Source: Parvibaculum sp.
GTDB taxonomy: Bacteria > Pseudomonadota > Alphaproteobacteria > Parvibaculales > Parvibaculaceae
Reading direction: 5' to 3'
DNA: 5,424 bases
Assembly (NCBI GenBank): GCA_014359855.1
Contig: JACIYQ010000140.1
Span: forward strand, 1 to 5,424
Shown piece by piece: positions 1 to 5,424 of this stretch. Within the stretch, counting starts at the first letter, position 1. Each line of letters opens with the position of its first letter. A program made the position numbers and the translations under genes. The notes under the pieces were generated by a model, which was given only the letters and a program-made list of their open reading frames with translations, did not search any database and was not told the DNA's origin.

Positions 1-921
1 ATCATCATGACCGACGCCGACGTCGACGGCGCCCATATCCGCACGCTCCTTCTCACCTTCTTCTACCGGCAGATGCCGGAGGTGATCGAGCGCGGCCACC
101 TCTACATCGCGCAGCCGCCGCTCTACAAGGTGCGGCGCGGCACCTCCGAGACCTACCTGAAAAATGAGAAGGCGCTCGGCGACTATCTAATCGCCACGGG
201 CCTCGAGGACATGGTGCTCACGCTGCATGACGGTTCGCAGCGCGCCGGCCCCGATCTTCAGGATATCGTGACCAAGGCGCGCGCCGTGCGCGGCGTGCTC
301 GAAGGGCTGCCGGGCAAATATCCGCATTTCGTGGTCGAGCAGGCAGCGATTGCCGGCGCGCTCAACCCCAAGGCGCTTGCAGAGCCCGAACATGCGCGCG
401 AGGCGGCCGCCTATATCGCGCGGCGTCTCGATCTCCTCTCCGAGGAAACGGAGCGCGGCTGGGTCGGCGAGACGACGGATGACGGCGGCCTGCGCTTCGC
501 GCGCGAGGTGCGCGGCGTCCGCGAGGAAGTGTTCATCGACGGTCCGCTGATCGCGAGCGCCGATGCGCGCCGCCTCGACAGCTACACGCAGCACCTTCAG
601 GAAATCTATGTGAAGGCGGCGACCCTGCGCCGCAAGGATGAGAGCCACGCGATCCGCTCGCCCTCGCAGCTCCTCGAAGCCGTCATGGCGGCAGGCACCA
701 GGGGCAACACGGTCCAGCGCTACAAGGGTCTGGGCGAGATGAACCCCGGCCAGCTCTGGGAAACCACGCTCGACCGCGACGCCCGCTCGCTCCTCCAGGT
801 GAAGATCCGCGAGCTCGACGAGGCCGACGATCTCTTCGTGAAGCTCATGGGCGACGTCGTGGAACCGCGCCGCGATTTCATCCGCGACAACGCCCTGTCG
901 GTCGCCAATCTCGACGTGTGA
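1..921 (+). CDS. gyrB: DNA gyrase subunit B, C-terminal part (5' end outside window)
   Basis: GyrB is the ATPase subunit of DNA gyrase, an A2B2 cytoplasmic type II topoisomerase that introduces negative supercoils. The visible 306 residues open inside the TOPRIM domain with MTDADVDGAHIR, whose D5, D7 and D9 form the Mg2+-binding DxD motif, followed by the conserved QMPEVIERG and YIAQPPLYKV. Residues about 70-225 are the large insertion typical of Gram-negative GyrB. The tail carries QRYKGLGEMNP (about 239-249), QLWETT and MGDVVEPRRDFI, and ends ANLDV, close to the E. coli GyrB ending; this favours GyrB over ParE. The GHKL ATPase domain, the transducer and the catalytic TOPRIM glutamate lie upstream, outside the window. 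The frame is open from base 1 to TGA at 919-921, so this is a window-edge truncation, not a pseudogene. No hairpin plus T-tract follows the stop, so readthrough into the PBP gene is possible. Confidence 0.97.
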   Translation: MIMTDADVDGAHIRTLLLTFFYRQMPEVIERGHLYIAQPPLYKVRRGTSETYLKNEKALGDYLIATGLEDMVLTLHDGSQRAGPDLQDIVTKARAVRGVLEGLPGKYPHFVVEQAAIAGALNPKALAEPEHAREAAAYIARRLDLLSEETERGWVGETTDDGGLRFAREVRGVREEVFIDGPLIASADARRLDSYTQHLQEIYVKAATLRRKDESHAIRSPSQLLEAVMAAGTRGNTVQRYKGLGEMNPGQLWETTLDRDARSLLQVKIRELDEADDLFVKLMGDVVEPRRDFIRDNALSVANLDV

Positions 922-943
922 GTTGGGGTTCGGAAGCAAATCG

Positions 944-959
944 TTAACAACGCGTTAAC
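944..959 (+). promoter_or_regulatory. CtrA-type box TTAA-N7-TTAAC upstream of the PBP gene
   Basis: Seen: TTAACAACGCGTTAAC, two TTAA half-sites (944-947 and 955-958) separated by exactly seven bases, the second followed by C. The two half-sites lie in HpaI-type palindromes GTTAAC at 943-948 and 954-959. Known: TTAA-N7-TTAAC is the full binding consensus of CtrA, the alphaproteobacterial cell-cycle response regulator. Inferred: the site, 22 bases after the gyrB stop and about 70 bases before the PBP start codon, regulates the PBP promoter. I found no other TTAA tetranucleotide in the window. TTAACA at 944-949 also resembles a sigma70 -35 element (TTGACA), with a weak TCTAGC at 968-973 after 18 bases, so the box may overlap the promoter; this promoter reading is tentative. 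Confidence 0.6.
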
Positions 960-985
960 CATCGCTGTCTAGCTTCGGCACGGGG

Positions 986-990
986 GAGTC
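986..990. promoter_or_regulatory. GANTC (CcrM-type methylation) site in the PBP leader
   Basis: GAGTC lies 26 bases downstream of the CtrA-like box and 40 bases before the PBP start codon. GANTC is the target of the cell-cycle adenine methyltransferase CcrM in alphaproteobacteria, where its methylation state at promoters can tune transcription. A second site, GATTC at 1066-1070, falls in the first codons of the PBP gene. The only other copy I found in the window is GATTC at 4782-4786. The motif is directly seen; a regulatory role here is inference. Confidence 0.35.
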
Positions 991-1030
991 CAAAGGCCCC
1001 GAAAGGGCAGAGCGCGAGGCGTCGGGTCCA

Positions 1031-3370
1031 ATGTCATCCCGCAAACCCGGATCTGGAAGGCGTGGGATTCCGCAAGACGAGGACGGCTGGACCATCGTCC
1101 GCCGTCCGGGCCTCGGGCCGGTACGCATTCGTGTCGGCGCGAACGAGCCCGAGGATGAGCCGGAAGAGTGGGAACAGGAAGACGGCGGCGACATGGGACG
1201 CTGGGACGACGATCACGACGAGCCGCGCCGCATCGAGCCGACTTTCGGCAAGAGCGGCACGCGCAAACCCGCGTCCCAAAAGTCCCCCCGGAAAACATCG
1301 AAAAAATCCGCCCCAAAAAAATCAACAAAGCTTCACGCGCCCTCGGCCGATGACCGCCCCGTGCCGCCGCGCGGCTATCGCCCCAAAACATCGTCGCGGA
1401 AACCCGCGTCCCGCCGCGCGAAAAAATCCGGCCGCTCGCTTCTCGGCAGCATCGCCTATGGTGCCGCCGTTCTCGCGCTCTGGGGCCTCATCGCCTTTGG
1501 CGGTCTCCTCTTCTGGTACGGGTTGAACCTGCCCGACACATCGGGCCTCTACAACGTCAAACACACGCCCTCCGTCTCCATCGTCGCCGCCAATGGCGAG
1601 GTGTTGAGCCATCGCGGCGACCTCAAGGGCAGCTATGCCTCGCTCGGCGACCTGCCGGCCTATGTGCCGCAGGCCGTCCTCGCCACCGAGGACCAGCGCT
1701 TCTACTGGCATTTCGGCGTCGATCCCGTCGGCCTCGCCCGCGCCGTCGTGGTGAACTACAAGGCCGGTGCCTATGTCCAGGGCGGCTCCACCATCACCCA
1801 GCAGCTCGCCAAGAACGTCTTCCTTCAGCCCGACCGCACGATCTCGCGCAAGATCGAGGAAATGGTGCTCGCCGTCTGGCTCGAGCTGCGCTTCACCAAG
1901 GAAGAAATACTGACGCTGTACCTCAACCGCGTTTATTTCGGTGGCGGCGCCTATGGCCTCGAAGCGGCTTCCGAGCGTTTCTTCCGCAAGCCCGCCCGCG
2001 CGCTCACGCTGCCCGAAGCCGCCATGCTCGCCGGCCTCCTGAAGGCGCCGTCGCGTTATTCGCCGACCAACGACATCGACCTCGCGCGCCGGCGTGCCGG
2101 CGTCGTTCTGCAGAACATGGTCAATGCGGGCTACATCTCGCCGGATGACGCGCGCCTCGCCAATGTCGCGCCCGCCTCGCTCGAGGGCTACACGGCGCGC
2201 GGCTCGATCAACTATTTCGTCGACTGGGTGGCCGAGGCGCTCCCCGACTATGCGGGCAAGCCCGACACCGATGTCAGCGTCATCACCACCATCGATCCCG
2301 CGCTCCAGAGCGAAGCGGAACGGATCGTCGCCGAGGTTCTTCAGGTCGAGGGCAGCGGCATGAATGCGAGCCAGGCCGCCCTCGTCGCCATGACGCCGGA
2401 TGGCGCGGTGCGCGCCATGGTGGGCGGCCGCTCCTATGTGCAGAGCCAGTTCAACCGCGCCGTGCAGGCGAAGCGCCAGCCGGGTTCCGCTTTCAAGCCC
2501 ATCGTCTATCTGGCGGCGATGGAAAAGGGCCTCACCCCCGACACGGTGCGCACCGACCGTCCGGTGAATTACGGCGGCTGGGCGCCGGAGAATTATTCCG
2601 GCCGTTTCGAGGGCGACATGACGCTGCGCACCGCGCTGGCGAAATCCGTGAACACCGTCGCCGTGCAGGTCGCGCGCGAAGCCGGCATCCGCAATGTCGT
2701 CGCCGCCGCGCGCCGCCTCGGGCTTCAGGACGAACTGCCCTCCAATCTCTCCCTCGCGCTCGGCTCGGGCAGCGTCAATCTCCTCGAACTCACCGCCGCC
2801 TACGCGACTTTTGCGAATGGCGGTTACGGCGTCTTGCCCCATGGCATCGAGGAAGTGCGCGCGCGATCCGGCGAGGAGCTCTACCGCCGCCAGGGCTCGG
2901 GGATAGGCCGCGTCGTCGATCCTCTCGTCGTCGCCGAAATGAACAACATGCTGAAAGCCGTGATGGTCTACGGCACCGGCCGCAACGCCGCGCTTGGGCT
3001 CCGCCCCAGCGCGGGCAAGACGGGCACCAGCCAGGACTTCCGCGATGCCTGGTTCGTCGGTTACACGGCCGATCTCGTGGTCGGCATCTGGGTCGGCAAC
3101 GACGACGGCGCGCCCATGAACAAGGTCACCGGCGGCACGCTGCCCGCGCGCATCTGGCAGGCCTTCATGGAACGCACGCAGGAAGGCGTCGCCATCGCCG
3201 AACTGCCCGACACTATGCCTGTCGCGACCGCCTCCGCGGCCGATCCCGCGCTCCCCGCCGCGCATGACGGTGCGTCCTATGAGTATGACTGGGAACAGCC
3301 CGGCTTCTTCGAGCGCCTCTTCGGCATCGGCGGCACCCGCCCCACCCTCCAGCCCGGCGGCCGGCGGTAG
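1031..3370 (+). CDS. Class A penicillin-binding protein, PBP1a family (GT51 glycosyltransferase + transpeptidase)
   Basis: This bifunctional enzyme polymerises lipid II into glycan strands and crosslinks their peptides on the outer face of the inner membrane. The 779 residues run as follows: a cytoplasmic tail (1-135), acidic around 39-64 and Lys/Arg-rich around 74-135; one membrane anchor (about 136-162); the GT51 domain (about 180-345) with catalytic E220 in ATEDQRF, GGSTITQQLAKN (251-262), RKIEE (273-277, second catalytic Glu probably E277) and EEILTLYLNRVYFGG; a short linker with no room for an E. coli PBP1a-style OB domain; the transpeptidase domain (about 415-712) with SAFK (S486, K489), SVN (539-541) and KTGTS (663-667); and a tail containing GFFERLFG (758-765). 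All key active-site motifs are intact. ATG 1031 is the first in-frame ATG after a stop at 956-958, with a GAGG 11 bases upstream. Met55 (1193) is a weaker alternative start that would keep the anchor. The mrcA/mrcB/pbp naming is ambiguous in this class, so no symbol is given. A CtrA-like box lies upstream. Confidence 0.95.
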   Translation: MSSRKPGSGRRGIPQDEDGWTIVRRPGLGPVRIRVGANEPEDEPEEWEQEDGGDMGRWDDDHDEPRRIEPTFGKSGTRKPASQKSPRKTSKKSAPKKSTKLHAPSADDRPVPPRGYRPKTSSRKPASRRAKKSGRSLLGSIAYGAAVLALWGLIAFGGLLFWYGLNLPDTSGLYNVKHTPSVSIVAANGEVLSHRGDLKGSYASLGDLPAYVPQAVLATEDQRFYWHFGVDPVGLARAVVVNYKAGAYVQGGSTITQQLAKNVFLQPDRTISRKIEEMVLAVWLELRFTKEEILTLYLNRVYFGGGAYGLEAASERFFRKPARALTLPEAAMLAGLLKAPSRYSPTNDIDLARRRAGVVLQNMVNAGYISPDDARLANVAPASLEGYTARGSINYFVDWVAEALPDYAGKPDTDVSVITTIDPALQSEAERIVAEVLQVEGSGMNASQAALVAMTPDGAVRAMVGGRSYVQSQFNRAVQAKRQPGSAFKPIVYLAAMEKGLTPDTVRTDRPVNYGGWAPENYSGRFEGDMTLRTALAKSVNTVAVQVAREAGIRNVVAAARRLGLQDELPSNLSLALGSGSVNLLELTAAYATFANGGYGVLPHGIEEVRARSGEELYRRQGSGIGRVVDPLVVAEMNNMLKAVMVYGTGRNAALGLRPSAGKTGTSQDFRDAWFVGYTADLVVGIWVGNDDGAPMNKVTGGTLPARIWQAFMERTQEGVAIAELPDTMPVATASAADPALPAAHDGASYEYDWEQPGFFERLFGIGGTRPTLQPGGRR
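1262..1430 (+). repeat. Short interspersed direct repeats in the PBP basic linker
   Basis: Within the Lys-rich cytoplasmic linker, AAACCCGCGTCCC occurs at 1265-1277 and 1400-1412, AAAACATCG at 1292-1300 and 1385-1393, and CGAAAAAATCCG at 1299-1310 and 1419-1430. A related CGCAAACCCG lies at 1040-1049 and 1262-1271. At the protein level this gives RKP[AG]S three times (residues 4-8, 78-82, 123-127) plus repeated KTS and KKS. The blocks are in different order in the two halves, so this is not a simple tandem duplication. It looks like low-complexity expansion of a disordered, positively charged segment next to the membrane anchor. The repeats are seen directly; their origin and role are inference. 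Confidence 0.55.
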
Positions 3371-3395
3371 CTGGCCGCAAGCTCCGCGGTGCTTC

Positions 3396-3420
3396 CCACC
3401 CTCCCGCAGGGGGAGGGTGG
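3396..3420. terminator. Perfect 10-bp GC-rich hairpin between convergent genes, probable bidirectional terminator
   Basis: CCACCCTCCC (3396-3405) pairs without mismatch with GGGAGGGTGG (3411-3420) around a five-base loop, GCAGG. It lies 25 bases after the PBP stop and 28 bases after the MFS stop read on the other strand, where a shared terminator would be expected. No T-tract follows on either side, so it is not a canonical intrinsic terminator; it could instead be a REP-like intergenic palindrome that stabilises 3' ends. A competing 8-bp stem is possible between CCTCCCGC (3400-3407) and GCGGGAGG (3433-3440). Confidence 0.55.
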
Positions 3421-3448
3421 TCCGGACGGCAGGCGGGAGGAAACGTCC

Positions 3449-4627
3449 CTAACGCTTCCGTCCGCTCATCGCGATCGCAAACGTCGTCACGCCCATCGCC
3501 GCGATGGTGCCGACCATCGGCATCGCGCTCGCCTCGACGCCGTGCCCCACATAAAGCCCGCCCAGCGCCCCCGCCACCGATTGCAGGAAGCCGAGCAGCG
3601 ACGAGGCCGTGCCCGCAATATCGGGAAACGGCGTCAGCGCGCCCGCCATCGCCTGCGGCATGGTCGCGCCCATCGCAAAACCGTAGATCACGATCGGCGC
3701 CACGATGCCGAGCGCCGATGGCGTGGTGAGAAGCCCTGTCAGCATGAGAAGCCCGCCCAGCGCCGCGCAGAAACCGCCAAAGCGCAGCGTCGCGTCGATG
3801 CCTAGGCGGCGCACGAGCCTCCCACCCGTCAGCGATCCGGCGACATAGCCGCCCGCCATCGCGCCGAAGCAAAGCCCGTAGGCGATCGGCGAATAACCGT
3901 AGAGCCCCTGCAGCACGAAGGACGAACCGGAGACGAAGGCGAAGAGCCCGCAAAAGGCGGCGCTCGCGATGGCGAGATATTTGAGGAAGCGCCTGTCCGC
4001 GATCAGCCTGCGATAGGCGCGCAGAATGGCGAGCGGCGCCGCGCTCCGCCGCCGCGCGGCCGGCAGCGTCTCGTCGAGGTTCACCGCCACCAAGACGGTG
4101 AGCACCGCACCGAAGGCGCCCATGGCGATGAAGTTCGCCTTCCAGCCATGGATATCCTGCACCACGCCGCCGAGCATCGGCGCGAGCGCGGGCACGAGCC
4201 CCATGATCGCCGCCATCTTGGCGAGCATCTGTCCGGCATCCGCGCCTTCATAGAGGTCGCGCACGATCGCGCGCGCGAGAACCACGGAAGCGCCGCCGCC
4301 CAGCGCCTGCAGGATGCGCGCGAGAATGAGCTGGTCGATGGTCGCAACGAAAAGCGAGGCGAAACATCCCGCCATATAAAGCAGGAAGCCGCCGATCAGC
4401 ACGGGCCTGCGCCCATAGCGGTCGGCCAGCGGCCCGTAGAAGAGCTGCGATCCGGCGAAGGCGATGAGATGCGCGCTCAGCGTGATCTGCACCGTGCCCG
4501 CATCGGCGCTGAAATCGCGTGCGATGTCGGGCAGCGACGGAAGATACATGTCCGTCGACAGGGGACCGACCGCCGTCAGCGACGCCAGGAACACGGTGAA
4601 AGCCGCCGTGCCGGGCGTGAGCTTCAT
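3449..4627 (-). CDS. Bcr/CflA family MFS drug efflux transporter
   Basis: This is an inner-membrane, proton-driven exporter of the DHA1 major facilitator group; Bcr of E. coli, linked to bicyclomycin and sulfonamide resistance, is the model. The substrate here cannot be read from sequence. The 392 residues give about twelve hydrophobic segments. Family signatures are PLSTDMYLPSLPDIARDF (22-39) at the end of helix 1, MFS motif A as GPLADRYGRRPVL (65-77) between helices 2 and 3, RILQALGGGASVV (104-116) in helix 4, the Pro/Gly-rich antiporter-type GLVPALAPMLGG (143-154) in helix 5, NLDETLP (183-189) before the central cytoplasmic loop, and FPDIAGTASSLLGF (334-347), matching Bcr's FPHMAGTASSL. 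Length is normal for the family. The ATG overlaps the upstream gene's stop as ATGA (4627-4624), indicating cotranscription and translational coupling; no strong Shine-Dalgarno precedes it. The frame closes with TAG at 3449-3451. It converges on the PBP gene. Confidence 0.92.
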   Translation of the reverse strand: MKLTPGTAAFTVFLASLTAVGPLSTDMYLPSLPDIARDFSADAGTVQITLSAHLIAFAGSQLFYGPLADRYGRRPVLIGGFLLYMAGCFASLFVATIDQLILARILQALGGGASVVLARAIVRDLYEGADAGQMLAKMAAIMGLVPALAPMLGGVVQDIHGWKANFIAMGAFGAVLTVLVAVNLDETLPAARRRSAAPLAILRAYRRLIADRRFLKYLAIASAAFCGLFAFVSGSSFVLQGLYGYSPIAYGLCFGAMAGGYVAGSLTGGRLVRRLGIDATLRFGGFCAALGGLLMLTGLLTTPSALGIVAPIVIYGFAMGATMPQAMAGALTPFPDIAGTASSLLGFLQSVAGALGGLYVGHGVEASAMPMVGTIAAMGVTTFAIAMSGRKR

Positions 4628-5424
4628 CTGCCCGAATGGTTTCCGCGGTAGCCGCCCGCGAAAAGTCCGACAGGGTCCGCGCCGAAGCGGTGCAGGCCCG
4701 GCCCGTTGATTTCGAGCCAGCGCTTGGCAGGCCCGTAATTCGGGATCGCTTCCTCGACCAGCCCCCAGAAGCGCGGCCCGTGATTCATGTGCCTTATATG
4801 CGCCACTTCATGTGCCGCCACATAGTCGAGCACATAGGAGGGCGCGAGGATGAGCCGCCACGAGAAAGACAGCGCCCGCGCCGGCGAACACGAACCCCAG
4901 CGCGTGGTCGTGTCGCGCACCGTGATGCGCGAGGGACGCACGTCGAAGAGTTCGGCATAAAAGAGCGCACGGTCGTTCAGTTCGTCGCGCGCCTTTCCCT
5001 TCAGCCAGTCCGTCACCCGCCGCTGCACGAAGTCGGGATGTCCCGTCACGCGGATTTCGGGCAGCCCGCCCGTCTCCGCGCCCCGCACCCGCCAGACCGG
5101 ACCCTTCATCACCGCGTCCTCGCGCCGCACGCCCGCATAGCGCACCACATGTTCCTTGCCGCGATAGGGAATGCGTGCACCGTTCTTGAAGGGAACGGGC
5201 GCGGGCACCTGATGCAGCCGCTCGGCGATCCATTCGCGCTGCTCGCGCGCAAAAAGGAGCGCCTTGCCAAGGTTCCGGCGTGAAGGCGTCGTGACGAGCA
5301 CGGACCCCGCCGCCAGGTCGACGCGAACGATCATGCGCTTGGCGCGGGGGTTGTGCTTCACGGTAACGGGCACTGTCCGCCCTTCGATCTGCATGTAGTC
5401 GAGATGAAGCGAGGCGGATTTCAC
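4624..5424 (-). CDS. YgjP-like (PF01863/DUF45) zinc metallopeptidase-fold protein
   Basis: A predicted soluble cytoplasmic metalloprotein with no signal peptide or membrane segment. The zinc site is HEVAH (H205, E206, H209) with a third ligand, H215, in MNHGPRFW (213-220). Other family hallmarks are the N-terminal KHNPRAKRMIVRVD (23-36), ITVRDTTTRWGSCS (167-180), LSFSWRLILAP (185-195) and the closing LEINGPGLHRF (237-247). Residues about 248-266, a Gly-rich tail, extend past the domain. Family members are annotated as M48/SprT-like peptidases, and E. coli YgjP has been described as a UTP pyrophosphatase, so the true activity is uncertain. The first in-window codon is a GTG at the last bases (5424-5422). 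It may be the real start, since the family domain begins about ten residues in and the length suits the family, but the gene could continue beyond the window; Met11 is a less likely start. Its TGA overlaps the MFS start, placing both in one operon. Confidence 0.9.
   Translation of the reverse strand: MKSASLHLDYMQIEGRTVPVTVKHNPRAKRMIVRVDLAAGSVLVTTPSRRNLGKALLFAREQREWIAERLHQVPAPVPFKNGARIPYRGKEHVVRYAGVRREDAVMKGPVWRVRGAETGGLPEIRVTGHPDFVQRRVTDWLKGKARDELNDRALFYAELFDVRPSRITVRDTTTRWGSCSPARALSFSWRLILAPSYVLDYVAAHEVAHIRHMNHGPRFWGLVEEAIPNYGPAKRWLEINGPGLHRFGADPVGLFAGGYRGNHSGR

Noticed and set aside
187..939. A 250-codon open frame antisense to gyrB
   Set aside because: It is a compositional shadow of the conserved gyrB frame, with no known domain.
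981..1008. Alternative small hairpins in the PBP leader: CGGGG 981-985 with CCCCG 997-1001, or GCCC 996-999 with GGGC 1005-1008
   Set aside because: Stems of four to five pairs are expected by chance at this GC content. There is no T-tract and no resemblance to a known riboswitch or attenuator, so I do not call a regulatory RNA or a gyrB terminator.
1301..1306. Other A6 runs (1301-1306 and 1421-1426) as frameshift sites
   Set aside because: Both read as TCG/GCG AAA AAA, so the heptamer begins with G and does not allow tandem slippage by one base.
1322..3265. A 647-codon open frame antisense to the PBP gene
   Set aside because: It mirrors the PBP coding frame in GC-rich DNA, where stop codons are rare in other frames. 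Its translation is rich in Arg, Gly, Ala, His and Asp without any recognisable fold or motif, while the sense frame carries a complete enzyme.
3213..3953. A minus-strand open frame spanning the intergenic gap and the ends of both convergent genes
   Set aside because: It runs in a different frame from the exporter, crosses the hairpin and the PBP end, and its Arg-rich product resembles no known protein.
4636..5283. A 215-codon plus-strand open frame opposite the YgjP-like gene
   Set aside because: The opposite strand carries all the family motifs, including HExxH. The plus-strand translation is Arg/His-rich noise.

Overview
The window is ordinary chromosomal DNA from a GC-rich bacterium, most likely an alphaproteobacterium. 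Three things point that way: the GyrB C-terminus and its ~150-residue insertion, the style of the class A penicillin-binding protein (long charged cytoplasmic N-terminus, short linker between the two enzymatic domains), and a CtrA-type TTAA-N7-TTAAC box together with scarce GANTC sites, a pairing typical of that class. I cannot name the genus from sequence alone.

Layout. Bases 1-921 (+) are the 3' part of gyrB. Bases 922-1030 are a 109-bp intergenic region holding the CtrA-like box and one GANTC site. Bases 1031-3370 (+) encode a bifunctional class A penicillin-binding protein (PBP1a family) with GT51 glycosyltransferase and transpeptidase domains. Bases 3371-3448 separate two convergent transcription units and contain a perfect 10-bp hairpin that probably ends transcription from both sides. 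On the minus strand, 5424-4624 encodes a YgjP-like zinc metalloprotein and 4627-3449 a Bcr/CflA-type MFS drug exporter. These two overlap by an ATGA start/stop and look like a translationally coupled pair.

How the genes relate. gyrB (DNA supercoiling) and the PBP (peptidoglycan synthesis) point the same way, and I see no intrinsic terminator between them. The PBP nevertheless seems to have its own promoter region, and the CtrA-like box suggests its expression may follow the cell cycle. The minus-strand pair is a separate unit with no evident functional link to cell-wall synthesis beyond adjacency.

There is no RNA gene, insertion sequence, CRISPR array or phage gene, and no non-coding stretch over 300 bases. 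I do not see a previously undescribed system. The points most worth a second look are the CtrA/GANTC arrangement before the PBP gene and the unusual A-rich, lysine-rich linker at the start of that gene.
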